DNA from: Bacteroidales bacterium
GTDB taxonomy: Bacteria > Bacteroidota > Bacteroidia > Bacteroidales > UBA932
Length of the DNA stretch: 64,000 bases
Assembly (NCBI GenBank): GCA_017400135.1
Contig: JAFPVJ010000024.1
Location: 1-64,000, forward strand
Reading direction: 5' to 3'
Position numbers and translations under genes: made by a program
Shown here: positions 7,918 through 14,904 of the stretch, piece after piece
Layout: each line of letters starts with the position of its first letter
Numbering within the stretch: the first letter of the stretch is position 1
The notes under the pieces: model-generated
What the model saw: only the letters and a program-made list of their open reading frames with translations
Databases searched by the model: none
Told to the model about the DNA's origin: nothing

Positions 7918-8589
7918 TCAGAAGAATTTGACGACTTCGTCGAAGGGACGGCGCTCGGGGCGCTGGGGATCGTCCTTCCGATAGCCCAGGGCGATGACAG
8001 CCATCACGGTTTCATTCTCCGGAATGGGGAAGATCGCCCGCAGCGCGTCGGCATCGCGGCCGCCCATGATCAGGGTGTCAAAACCCATCGAGCGGGCCTT
8101 AAGGATGAGGAAGGCCACGCTGAGGCCGCAGTCGTGCGCACCCCACTGGTCTCCGATCGGGTCGACGATTTTGCCATCCACAAAGCCGGACTTACTCTGC
8201 TCGAAGGCACTGACTATCAATGCGGAAACGCCTTCCAGACGGTCCTTGTTGCGGCCGAGGGCCTCCTTGACGGCAGCGATCTTTTCGGGGCTCATCGCCA
8301 CGTAATACTTCGCCGGCTCATAGTTGATCCAGGACGGAGCCTCCTGCGCAGCGGCCAGCACCTCGCGCACCTCAGCCTCCGAAATGGTCTTTGACGCATC
8401 ATAGCCCCGCACACTCCGGCGCGAAGCGACGATCTCATCGAAAGCGGCGGCACGCGCCTTGGCCTGACAACATTCGGCATCCTGGCAACACTTGTCGTCC
8501 TTCCCGGACCGGCACTTCTGCCCACAATTGCAAGCAACAAAACCCAGGCAAATGACCAGGGCCGCAAAGATTTTGGTTATTCTTCCCAT
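7918..8589 (-). CDS. Lipoprotein nitroreductase with Cys-rich N-terminus
   Basis: The 223-residue protein is a nitroreductase-family flavoenzyme: RRSVRGYD, the substrate/FMN block EAPSWINYEPAKYY, and a C-terminal MGGRDADALRAIF...ALGYRKDD. Unlike cytoplasmic relatives it begins with a lipoprotein signal (LGFVAC, Cys20). It then has six further cysteines within 21 residues (22, 26, 34, 35, 40, 41). This predicts an enzyme anchored outside the cytoplasm with a short metal- or Fe-S-binding tail. It is the first gene of a minus-strand set: the peptidase-glycosidase fusion follows 18 bp on, then the PAP2 gene. The physiological electron donor and acceptor are unknown. Confidence 0.8.
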   Translation of the reverse strand: MGRITKIFAALVICLGFVACNCGQKCRSGKDDKCCQDAECCQAKARAAAFDEIVASRRSVRGYDASKTISEAEVREVLAAAQEAPSWINYEPAKYYVAMSPEKIAAVKEALGRNKDRLEGVSALIVSAFEQSKSGFVDGKIVDPIGDQWGAHDCGLSVAFLILKARSMGFDTLIMGGRDADALRAIFPIPENETVMAVIALGYRKDDPQRPERRPFDEVVKFF

Positions 8590-8610
8590 ATTTCAATTAT
8601 TATATCCAGA

Positions 8611-8640
8611 CAAATCTACCGATTATTCCTATAATAACAA
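8611..8640 (-). promoter_or_regulatory. Promoter of the nitroreductase operon
   Basis: On the minus strand TTG (8640-8638), a 19-nt spacer and TAGATTTG (8618-8611) fit the Bacteroidetes consensus exactly. The ATG at 8589 is 21 nt downstream. Confidence 0.7.
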
Positions 8641-8665
8641 AAACGACGGTTCCTCCTAAAGCATT

Positions 8666-8756
8666 ATTGTTTTTGAAGCGTACGGAAACCCAGGAAATCG
8701 TTCGCTCCGGGGACGCCATTGTCTTTGAAGCGTACGGAAACCCAGGAAATCGTTCG
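8666..8756. repeat. 39-bp direct repeat, two copies
   Basis: 8666-8704 and 8718-8756 are identical at 38 of 39 positions (one T/C change) and start 52 bp apart. The unit reads ATTGTTTTTGAAGCGTACGG and onward to AATCGTTCG. It lies immediately upstream of the nitroreductase promoter and next to a hairpin cluster. I see no coding function. Confidence 0.8.
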
Positions 8757-8772
8757 ATTCGGGAACACTGGA

Positions 8773-8870
8773 GGCGCGAAGCGCCGACGGAAGGGGGACG
8801 GCAAAGCCGTGCGGGGGAATCCCTTCCCCTGGGGGTGCAGGGGGATGGTTGAACTGCGCCCGCAGGGCGC
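8773..8870. repeat. Cluster of four perfect short hairpins
   Basis: Four perfect stem-loops follow one another: GGCGC-gaa-GCGCC (8773-8785), ACGGC-aaa-GCCGT (8798-8810), GGGGAA-tccc-TTCCCC (8814-8829) and GCGCCC-gca-GGGCGC (8856-8870). A terminator-like fifth follows at 8888-8908. With the 39-bp repeats they fill the gene-free stretch 8641-8910. From there to 9044 I recognise nothing. Confidence 0.7.
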
Positions 8871-8883
8871 CGCATCGCAAACG

Positions 8884-8914
8884 AAAAGTCCGCCCAGCAG
8901 GGGCGGACCTTTTC
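8884..8914. terminator. Bidirectional rho-independent terminator
   Basis: GTCCGCCC (8888-8895), loop AGCAG, GGGCGGAC (8901-8908), with AAAA before and TTTT after. It can end minus-strand transcripts from the Rep-like gene, whose stop is at 9045, about 130 nt away. Confidence 0.75.
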
Positions 8915-9044
8915 GGGTGCTCGGACTATGTCTTCTCGAACTCGTTCTTGGAGGACTTGGAACGCCTCTGGGAACTGCGGAGTATCATTCCAGACCCTTG
9001 CAATCCAACCTCCGGGACTAATGACCTCAGATAAACAACTCTCA

Positions 9045-9977
9045 TCATCTCACTGCGTCCAATAGTCTCTCTTTCGACCATGCTGAGGAGCCGGTGGGGA
9101 GACCGGCAAGGATTTCCCTATACGACGCCATCATCTTCGGAATACTTGTGCTGCGGGGGTTCCTGTACTGTCTGACCTTCGCCTCAACCTTTGCCAAGTC
9201 ATAGTCACATGCTGCCAATACTGCGTACTTCTCAAAAGTCTTCCAGTTTGTGACGGTTTTACCCGACGGGTCTTCGGCGAGCACGTCACCCAAGAAGTCT
9301 CGAATAGGGTTCCCCTCGGAGTGGAGGACTTCTGCGAGTGTGTTCCCGGTCAGGCCAAGCGCTTCCCGAATCTGCTTCTTCGAGGTCAGGTTCAACTCGA
9401 ACCTGCATACCCCGTCATATTTCCCTTCAAGGCCATTGTCAGACACGAATGGCCGCTCTCCCTGTAAGTTCATTTCATGCTCTTTGTCGTAGATTGTTAT
9501 TCGTTTCTTCCTTTTGTGTGTGGTCACGCTCTTTTCAACCACGAGGTTCCCGTTACGGAACTTGGTACACGAGAATGCCTCATAATTCCGTACAGCACCC
9601 TTCACGTATCGGGTCAGGGCTGGAATGTCCTCGACGGGAACATCCTTCGTAATGTCACACTTGACTACTTCGGCACTCATCATCTTAGCTGGATCAACTT
9701 TACATACCCCGAGTTCGTTCAGCCGCTCAAAACACATCATGATTGTGTCCCTTGATATCAGTTGAGGGTAGTCTTTCCCCAGTATCTTCCCCGTAAACTC
9801 GACGACCAGCTCTTTCACATCTTGGTGTATTTCTATTGATAGCGAGAACGGCTCGGTCATTTTAAATTTCATTGTTTTGGTTCTGCCTCCCTCCTTGATA
9901 GCGGAGAACCTAGCAGGGTCAAATCCTTCCAAGCAATCGAGAGTGGCGACCAGCTTCACCTTGTCTAATGTAATCAC
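9045..9977 (-). CDS. Phage/plasmid replication protein, gene II/X-like (tentative)
   Basis: The 310-residue product resembles rolling-circle initiators of the filamentous-phage gene II/X type seen on Bacteroidetes elements. Examples are KKRITIYDKEHEMN in mid-protein, followed by a CRFELNLTSKKQIREALG block, the usual 'YDK...E' plus 'RFE' pair around the active centre. It has no signal peptide or membrane segment. The start is GTG at 9977, preceded by AGATGAGGATGAG, one of the few Shine-Dalgarno-like sequences in the window and consistent with foreign origin. It ends ~130 nt before the hairpin terminator. If the assignment is right it would nick the element's origin; a relaxase-like role is an alternative. 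Confidence 0.5.
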   Translation of the reverse strand: MITLDKVKLVATLDCLEGFDPARFSAIKEGGRTKTMKFKMTEPFSLSIEIHQDVKELVVEFTGKILGKDYPQLISRDTIMMCFERLNELGVCKVDPAKMMSAEVVKCDITKDVPVEDIPALTRYVKGAVRNYEAFSCTKFRNGNLVVEKSVTTHKRKKRITIYDKEHEMNLQGERPFVSDNGLEGKYDGVCRFELNLTSKKQIREALGLTGNTLAEVLHSEGNPIRDFLGDVLAEDPSGKTVTNWKTFEKYAVLAACDYDLAKVEAKVRQYRNPRSTSIPKMMASYREILAGLPTGSSAWSKERLLDAVR

Positions 9978-10038
9978 GTCTCATCCTCATCTTTGACTGC
10001 ATTATTTTACGTCCGCGTCCCCTTGACAAGTGGAGAAG

Positions 10039-10239
10039 TCACGCCCCGATAAGGTCTTTCATGGTTGTATGCCCGCTCTCGGCGTCTGGCCTGTGCGGAA
10101 CCGTCTGCCAATAGTCCGTCATGGCTTGGCTGATATGCTTCCGGTGCTCGGCGCTTTTGGGCCTTCCTACCGTGGCTTGGCTAATCTTGTCCTTGTGTTC
10201 GTCGGAGAGTTCCCTCCATTGTCGTTTGTACTCTGTCAT
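10039..10239 (-). CDS. Small NUMOD3-like DNA-binding protein
   Basis: The 66-residue product (MTEYKRQWRELSDEHKDKIS...) contains two tandem copies of the NUMOD3 pattern, S-x-E-H-K/R-x-x-I-S-x-A (SDEHKDKISQA, then SAEHRKHISQA). NUMOD3 is a DNA-binding motif first described in homing endonucleases; here it stands without a nuclease domain. An upstream start at 10296 is also open, but adds 19 residues with no match to the motif, so I prefer 10239. Together with the Rep-like gene 61 bp downstream it looks like accessory-element baggage. Function unknown. Confidence 0.55.
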   Translation of the reverse strand: MTEYKRQWRELSDEHKDKISQATVGRPKSAEHRKHISQAMTDYWQTVPHRPDAESGHTTMKDLIGA

Positions 10240-10296
10240 TGTCTTCCCGGCGTCTTCATGCCGGCCTCCACATGATAAATATGCTAAGCCCGACAA

Positions 10297-10674
10297 AAAA
10301 GAAAAGTGTAGTAGCCGATGAAAAAGCTGGTCTGGTAGGATGATGCCATGTTCGCAACGACCCGTATGGCTACTGAACTTGGCCTACGAGCCGGATTTCT
10401 TCTGGATTACGTTGCGGCGTTGAGGCCACAGGGGATGGGAGGGTGGCTGAGAGGTGGAATCGTTGCCGGACAAACGGGCAAATTTCAGCCCCGTAACAGC
10501 CTCAACTATCGATTTCAAAAAGGAGTTTCAGTGAGAAATATGTCCGGTTACCCGAGGTGGAGTAGGAGACCCTGTATCAGTTTTGAAATGTATCCAACTA
10601 ATCTTGCCGGCAAGGCCAACGCTACCTAAAAACTGTATCACATTGACCTAAAAGATTGTAAGGGATGGCGTCTC
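10297..10674. other. Gene-poor stretch inside the putative element
   Basis: There is no convincing gene here. A 93-codon plus-strand frame (10348-10629) matches nothing I recognise. The position between a Rep-like gene and the cargo is where a replication origin could lie, but I see no clear inverted repeat or iteron to support one. Confidence 0.4.
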
Positions 10675-10705
10675 TTGAAAATCCCCAAAAGAAATCCTAC
10701 CTTTG
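10675..10705 (+). promoter_or_regulatory. Promoter of the TlpA lipoprotein gene
   Basis: TTG (10675-10677), a 20-nt spacer and TACCTTTG (10698-10705) match the Bacteroidetes consensus. The leader to ATG 10778 is about 66 nt long. Confidence 0.7.
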
Positions 10706-10777
10706 TAGTGCCTAGCAATAGGCAGAAATATTAGCGAAAGTGTTTTCGCGTAGCCAAGTTCTGAAATCTGGAATTAT

Positions 10778-11818
10778 ATGAGAACGAACCTGATGCTCTT
10801 GACTGCCGCATTGCTGGTGGTTGGTTGTACATCCAAATCTTTTACCCTTACCTGTGACATGTCTCCCGTGCTTGCCATGTACCAGGAGGGCTCGACGGTT
10901 GACTCCGTCCTGGTTCAGTATATGCTGCCCGACGGCGAGTATGCAACCCTTGGCCGGGCTGAGGTAACGGAAAGCATTGTGCAGTATTCCGGAAAGATTG
11001 CCGAGCCTGTGTTCGGGAAATTAAAATTCTATCTTACGGTACCGGGGGGCACCGGCTCCTCAGAGTGCAATTTGATTATTGAACCAGGGAATATCTCCAC
11101 GGACGAGAAGCTCTCTTTCTATGGTTCCAAGGAAAACGATGCCGTGAATGCTGCATTGGACAAACTTGCATTGTGCGCCGATGACCCGCTGGCTGTCCAA
11201 GCCCTGTTTGAAGATTTCCAAAGCAAGCACGGCGACGTGGCAACGACAGCCTGTTTTGCCAAGGCTATCTCGCAGTTGGGTATGGAGCGATGGGCCGGTA
11301 TGCTGGGGTCGATGAGCGACGGTGTAAGGAATCACCCGTATATCAAGAACCTATCCAAGAATGTCAACAAGGAGCTGGCTGCCCAGCGTGCACGGGACGC
11401 TATGTCTCCGGGGGCACAATACAAGGATTTCCAGGGAACTTGGGAAGGGAAAGAGTATAAACTGTCTGATTTCGTAAGCCATGGCAAGTATGTCCTTGTT
11501 GACTTCTGGGCCTCCTGGTGCGAACCATGCCGCAAGGAAATTCCGAACATCATCCGCACATACAATAAGTATAAAGGCAAAGGTCTTGAAGTAATCGGTG
11601 TTGCCGTCTCCGACAAGCCGGAAGAAACAGCCAAGGCGGTTAAGAAACTGGGAATCAACTATACCGTTTTCAACGAAACGGACAATAGCGCGTCAACGGC
11701 GTATGGCATACAGTCAATACCGCAAATCCTCCTCATCGGCCCTGACGGCACAATCCTCAAGCAGGGCCTCCGAGGCGAGAGTATCGGTGAGGCTGTAAAG
11801 GAAGCGCTGGGGTTATAA
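10778..11818 (+). CDS. TlpA-like thioredoxin-fold lipoprotein
   Basis: The 346-residue protein has a lipoprotein signal (LLVVGC, Cys17). An N-terminal beta domain of about 120 residues resembles the DUF4369 half of Bacteroidetes disulfide reductases. It is followed by a helical spacer and a C-terminal thioredoxin fold with VDFWASWCEPCRKEIP (W247-C248-E-P-C251) and a cis-proline region SIPQILLIGPDG. The family keeps periplasmic thiols reduced, for example in cytochrome maturation or oxidative defence. It is single-gene cargo of the putative element with its own promoter; the XRE gene converges on it 5 bp downstream. Whether it serves the element or the host is unknown. Confidence 0.85.
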   Translation: MRTNLMLLTAALLVVGCTSKSFTLTCDMSPVLAMYQEGSTVDSVLVQYMLPDGEYATLGRAEVTESIVQYSGKIAEPVFGKLKFYLTVPGGTGSSECNLIIEPGNISTDEKLSFYGSKENDAVNAALDKLALCADDPLAVQALFEDFQSKHGDVATTACFAKAISQLGMERWAGMLGSMSDGVRNHPYIKNLSKNVNKELAAQRARDAMSPGAQYKDFQGTWEGKEYKLSDFVSHGKYVLVDFWASWCEPCRKEIPNIIRTYNKYKGKGLEVIGVAVSDKPEETAKAVKKLGINYTVFNETDNSASTAYGIQSIPQILLIGPDGTILKQGLRGESIGEAVKEALGL

Positions 11819-11823
11819 AAACA

Positions 11824-12183
11824 TCAGAACGGCAGTCCGCCGTCATCATCGCTGTCGTTTGACGTTGAGGTCCAATGGACTTCCATTTTGGGGCGGCTCT
11901 CCTTGACAACCCGCTCAAACTCTGCCCGGCTGTTGATACGGTGAAGTTTTCCCCGGACGGAAACGAAGCCTTCGATGGCGACAGGGTCCTCAAACAGGCT
12001 CTTGATGGAAACATCGAGGGCCTTTGCTATTTTCTCGATGGTGTCAATGCGGGGCAGGCCGTTGAGGGAACGAGACAGGCTCTCCGGCTTGACTCCCATC
12101 TTTCTCGCTAGGTGGAAGTGTTTCCAGCCCTTCTCATGGCATAGGCGGTCGACATTTGCGACCAGAATATCTCTCGCATCCAT
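11824..12183 (-). CDS. XRE-family helix-turn-helix regulator
   Basis: The 119-residue product has an N-terminal HTH (HLARKMGVKPESLSRSLNG...IDTIEKIAKALDVSIKSLF, about residues 20-65). A short beta segment (GFVSVRGKLHRINSRAEFERVV) and an acidic tail follow. I prefer ATG 12183 to the TTG start five codons upstream. It is divergent from the small serine recombinase across a 168-bp A/T-rich region holding five TATCAA motifs, the likely operators. A repressor of itself and of the recombinase promoter is the simplest reading. Confidence 0.8.
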   Translation of the reverse strand: MDARDILVANVDRLCHEKGWKHFHLARKMGVKPESLSRSLNGLPRIDTIEKIAKALDVSIKSLFEDPVAIEGFVSVRGKLHRINSRAEFERVVKESRPKMEVHWTSTSNDSDDDGGLPF

Positions 12184-12225
12184 AATGTAAACGATCAAAT
12201 CTGCTCAAATATACGCAAAATTAAC

Positions 12226-12349
12226 TGATAGTATCAAGAATTTTTCACATATATTACCAACTTATCAATCCGACCTCTTGTTTATCAATTAACTATTTCG
12301 TATATTAGCCAGAGAAATAATTAACCGATATATCAATGTAATTTATCAA
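12226..12349. promoter_or_regulatory. TATCAA repeat cluster, candidate XRE operators
   Basis: TATCAA occurs at 12232, 12263, 12283, 12331 and 12344, all on the plus strand. The first lies in a perfect palindrome TGATAGTATCA (12226-12236). The copies at 12283, 12331 and 12344 overlap or follow the recombinase promoter, where a bound repressor would block transcription. Confidence 0.5.
12278..12308 (+). promoter_or_regulatory. Candidate promoter of the small serine recombinase
   Basis: TTG (12278-12280), a 20-nt spacer and TATATTAG (12301-12308), two changes from TAnnTTTG at most. The ATG at 12352 lies 43 nt downstream. Confidence 0.45.
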
Positions 12350-12351
12350 AT

Positions 12352-12981
12352 ATGAAAACGATCAACACCTGCATCTACGCTCGAGTGAGCACCTCTGGAC
12401 AACAGTACGACCGTCAGCTGGCGGAATTGAGGGAGTACGCCGACAGGATGGGCTATGTGGTAGTCCGAGAGTTCTCCGAGAAGATAAGCGGAGCCAAGAA
12501 GGTTGAGGAACGGGAGGCGTTGATGGAACTGCTCTCCTATGTGGAGACACACCCCGTGGACAAGGTGCTCATCTACGAGTGCAGCCGCCTTTCCCGTCGC
12601 GCTGTGGACTTCCTTTCCGTCATTGAGACCCTGTCCGCCCAGAAGGTTAGCGTCTATATTCACCAGAATGGCCTTGAGACCCTACTTCCAAACGGCACGC
12701 CAAACCCGATTGCGCAGCTGGTGCTGGGAATCCTCGCACAATTTAACTCCATGGAGCGCTCTCTCATCCGTAGTCGCATGGAAAGCGGGTACAACCACTA
12801 CCGCAACCTTGGCGGCCAGGTAGGGAGAAAAGAAGGCTGGCGTAAATCTGACGAGCAGATGAGGCTGGACTACCCCAACGAACTCAAACTCCTCAAAAAG
12901 GGCCTTTCTTTGCGAAATGTGCAGGCCATAACCGGGACCAGCCTCAACACCCTGCGGAAATTGAAGGCCATCATCCCATAA
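12352..12981 (+). CDS. Small serine recombinase (resolvase/invertase type)
   Basis: The 209-residue product has the complete catalytic domain: YARVSTSGQQYDRQ with nucleophile Ser13, KVLIYECSRLSRRAVDFL (Arg pair), and GILAQFNSMERSLIRSRMESG leading to the long E-helix. A C-terminal helix-turn-helix follows (KGLSLRNVQAITGTSLNTLRKLK). Length and order are those of resolvases and DNA invertases. Beside a second, large recombinase it may resolve element multimers or invert DNA rather than integrate. It follows the TATCAA operator cluster. Confidence 0.9.
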   Translation: MKTINTCIYARVSTSGQQYDRQLAELREYADRMGYVVVREFSEKISGAKKVEEREALMELLSYVETHPVDKVLIYECSRLSRRAVDFLSVIETLSAQKVSVYIHQNGLETLLPNGTPNPIAQLVLGILAQFNSMERSLIRSRMESGYNHYRNLGGQVGRKEGWRKSDEQMRLDYPNELKLLKKGLSLRNVQAITGTSLNTLRKLKAIIP

Positions 12982-13065
12982 ACCGACCGAAATCAAAAAA
13001 CATTTGTATGTTTGGTTTGCCTTCGGGCTAATAAGGCCCCTGCGGGGGAGAAGATAAAAACAAAC

Positions 13066-13224
13066 ATGCTCGCATTAGAGAAATGCAAAGAAGTATTAAA
13101 AAGGAACGGATTGACGTTAGCAGATGATGTATTGAAGGAGTTGAGGGAGTACCTGTACTTCCTCGCCGGACTCCAAATCGAAGATGAGATGGCGAAGGAG
13201 GGCCAAGTGGTATGTGCAAGGTGA
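13066..13224 (+). CDS. Small recombinase-linked protein
   Basis: The 52-residue, mostly helical product (MLALEKCKEVLKRNGLTLAD...) overlaps the start of the large serine recombinase by 13 nt, which suggests translational coupling. An in-frame upstream ATG at 13012 is open but adds an unlikely leader of 18 residues. A TATGTTTG box at 13007-13014 could be the -7 element of this gene pair. I do not recognise a family; a recombination directionality or accessory role is a guess from position. Confidence 0.55.
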   Translation: MLALEKCKEVLKRNGLTLADDVLKELREYLYFLAGLQIEDEMAKEGQVVCAR

Positions 13225-14792
13225 TACTGTATTGTAGGGTCAGCACCGATGAGCAGTCGGAGGGCTGCAGCCTTGAAATGCAGGAGCGCTTCCTGCGAGC
13301 GTATTGCCTCAACCGGGGCGATGATGTAGTCGATGTATACCGTGAGGACTATTCCGCCAAAGGGCACGAACTGAACCGACCGGAGTTCAAGAAGGTCTAT
13401 GACTACTGCCGCAAGCACCGCCATGATGTGGACAAGGTGCTATTTCTCCGCTGGGACCGATACTCTCGGAATGTCGAGTTTGCCTTCGCATATAAGCGTA
13501 AACTCATTGATGAACTTCACATTGAAATCAATGCGATGGAATCGCCCATTGACTTTAACAGCGGCGACTGGGCAACCCTCCTCGGCCTTTACTGCGGCAC
13601 GGCGCACTCCGAGGACGTAAAGATATCAAAACGCACCAAGGACGGGATTCACGGCACGCTCCTCAAGGGGAAATGGCCACACCGTGCGCCCCTTGGCTAC
13701 CTCAACGTCAGGCGTACCAAACACGACTGCTGGATAGAGGTTGACCCGGCTACAGGCCCGTTGGTACAACGCCTGTTTTCTGAGGTAGCGCAGGGCCTGG
13801 AGGTGCCGACTATAATAGGGCGGCGCATATTCCCGACACTCGCAAGCACCTCATTGTTTCACCTGCTTCGTAACCCCTTCTACGTAGGGCTGATTCATGT
13901 AAACGCCTACAACGGAGACCCAGAGCAGGATGTAAAAGGAATTCATGAGGCGCTGGTGGATAAACGTACCTTCGACGCAGTTCAGGAGGTCTTGGATGGG
14001 AAGAAGAAGGAGACACCCAAAATGGGCAAAACCGCCAATCCAGTTCTGTACCTGCGCCGTTATTTGACCTGTCCTGTATGCGGAACACCTCTCACGGGCG
14101 CAGTCAGCCGTGGCCGGGGAGGTCTATACGCCTACTACTTCTGCAACCGGGACCACAAGCACTTCAATGTACGTGCAGACGCGGTGAACGAGGGCTTTGT
14201 CAAGTATGTATCGAAACTCAAACCCAACAAGGCAGTCCTTGAACTCTACAACGAAATCCTTCAGGACATACGGGGTGAAAGAGTACGTAACAACCATGCA
14301 CAGGCGGACAAGTTGGAGGCAGACGTGGTCTCGTTGGAGGAGAGGGTGAACCGGGTGAACGACCTGTATTTCGACGGGAAGCTCTCAACGGCTGACAGGG
14401 ACAAAAACATAGCCCGTTATCAAGACCAAATCGATAAGTTGAAATACCAGATCGGCACCCTGCGTATGAGTGCTGACCTAAAGGTAAGGGAGAAACTCAC
14501 GTACTCTTTAAACCTAATCTCGAACCTTGGAAAGTTCTTTCAATCAGCGACTTGCGAAGTTAAAAGTAAGCTCTTGGGTTCGATATTTCCTGAAAAACTG
14601 TTATTCGACGGAAAAAATTATCGAACCCACTCCTTCAACGGAATGCTAAACCTTATCTTCAAGGAAACCAAGCACTTACAAGGAAATAAAAAAGAGAGCG
14701 ACTCAAAAAATCGCTCTCAGACCCACTTGGGGTGCGATGTGGGGCTCGAACCCACGACACCCAGAACCACAATCTGGTGCTCTACCAACTGA
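13212..14792 (+). CDS. Large serine recombinase (integrase type)
   Basis: The 526-codon frame begins with a resolvase domain (MCKVILYCRVSTDEQSEG, Ser11; FLRWDRYSRNVEFAFAY). A recombinase domain follows (KRTKDGIHGTLLKGKWPHRAPLGYLN), then a zinc ribbon (CPVCGTPL...YYFCNRDH), a coiled coil (DKLEADVVSLEERVNRVNDLYFDGKLS) and a typical end (FPEKLLFDGKNYRTHSFN). These enzymes integrate and excise elements at short attachment sites. The frame does not stop there: the last ~30 codons run through the tRNA-His terminator and 65 bp into the tRNA, antisense. The native C-terminus was therefore probably replaced by host sequence on integration. It overlaps the small upstream gene. Confidence 0.9.
   Translation: MCKVILYCRVSTDEQSEGCSLEMQERFLRAYCLNRGDDVVDVYREDYSAKGHELNRPEFKKVYDYCRKHRHDVDKVLFLRWDRYSRNVEFAFAYKRKLIDELHIEINAMESPIDFNSGDWATLLGLYCGTAHSEDVKISKRTKDGIHGTLLKGKWPHRAPLGYLNVRRTKHDCWIEVDPATGPLVQRLFSEVAQGLEVPTIIGRRIFPTLASTSLFHLLRNPFYVGLIHVNAYNGDPEQDVKGIHEALVDKRTFDAVQEVLDGKKKETPKMGKTANPVLYLRRYLTCPVCGTPLTGAVSRGRGGLYAYYFCNRDHKHFNVRADAVNEGFVKYVSKLKPNKAVLELYNEILQDIRGERVRNNHAQADKLEADVVSLEERVNRVNDLYFDGKLSTADRDKNIARYQDQIDKLKYQIGTLRMSADLKVREKLTYSLNLISNLGKFFQSATCEVKSKLLGSIFPEKLLFDGKNYRTHSFNGMLNLIFKETKHLQGNKKESDSKNRSQTHLGCDVGLEPTTPRTTIWCSTN
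14688..14718 (-). terminator. Terminator of tRNA-His
   Basis: On the minus strand the stem GAGAGCGA (14718-14711), a loop, TCGCTCTC (14701-14694) and six T residues (14693-14688) form a textbook rho-independent terminator 10 nt after the tRNA CCA. It lies inside the recombinase reading frame. Confidence 0.8.
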
Positions 14793-14804
14793 ACTAATCG
14801 CACC
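14728..14804 (-). tRNA. tRNA-His (GTG anticodon)
   Basis: The minus strand folds into a complete cloverleaf. An extra 5' G pairs with discriminator C, as is special to tRNA-His, and extends the acceptor stem GTGCGAT / ATCGCAC. The D-arm is AGTTCAGTTGGTAGAGC. The anticodon stem CCAGA / TCTGG encloses TTGTGGT (anticodon GTG), and the T-arm contains GGTTCGAGCCC. CCA is encoded (14730-14728). Confidence 0.95.
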
Positions 14805-14819
14805 GTTTCAGTAGGACTG

Positions 14820-14849
14820 CAAAGGTACGAAAATAATTCAAGCTTGCAA
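14820..14849 (-). promoter_or_regulatory. Promoter of tRNA-His
   Basis: On the minus strand TTG (14849-14847), a 19-nt spacer and TACCTTTG (14827-14820) fit the consensus. The tRNA 5' end lies 16 nt downstream. Confidence 0.7.
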
Positions 14850-14876
14850 GACCAATCACAAAAAAATGTATATTTG
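14844..14876 (+). promoter_or_regulatory. Promoter of the glycerol operon, back to back with tRNA-His
   Basis: TTG (14844-14846), a 22-nt spacer and TATATTTG (14869-14876). An in-frame ATG at 14866 overlaps this -7 box and so cannot be the real start; ATG 14905 is used. Confidence 0.65.
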
Positions 14877-14904
14877 TGAGAACGAACCAACCCCTGGGTC
14901 CGGT

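Larger units (their letters stand above)
9045..14690. mobile_element. Putative integrated element next to tRNA-His
   Basis: Between the hairpin cluster and tRNA-His lies a block of visibly lower G+C. It carries a phage/plasmid-type Rep, a NUMOD3-like small protein, a TlpA lipoprotein, an XRE regulator and two serine recombinases, while both flanks are envelope or metabolic genes. The right border is probably just left of the tRNA-His terminator (14688-14718), where the large recombinase frame ceases to look like its family. The left border is uncertain, and no matching attachment repeat was found by eye. Without a relaxase, coupling protein or capsid gene it is not clearly conjugative or viral. 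Confidence 0.5.

Noticed and set aside
8666..8756. CRISPR-like repeat
   Set aside because: Only two 39-bp copies with a 13-bp gap, no further spacers and no cas genes.
8915..9034. Possible coding fragment (DYVFSNSFLEDLERLWELRS) after the hairpin terminator
   Set aside because: Short, no match to any family I know, and no start or stop context; could be a chance frame.
10437..10520. GGAGGGTGGCTGAGAGGTGGA resembling the 5' part of a tRNA-Ser
   Set aside because: No anticodon stem, T-arm or matching acceptor 3' half can be formed downstream, so it is not a tRNA.
10348..10629. 93-codon plus-strand frame between the NUMOD3-like gene and the TlpA gene
   Set aside because: No recognisable family or start context. 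It could be a real small gene of the element, but nothing supports it.
14866..14904. Upstream ATG for the carboxypeptidase-domain protein
   Set aside because: It overlaps the promoter -7 box, and the 13 extra residues precede a perfect signal peptide at 14905.
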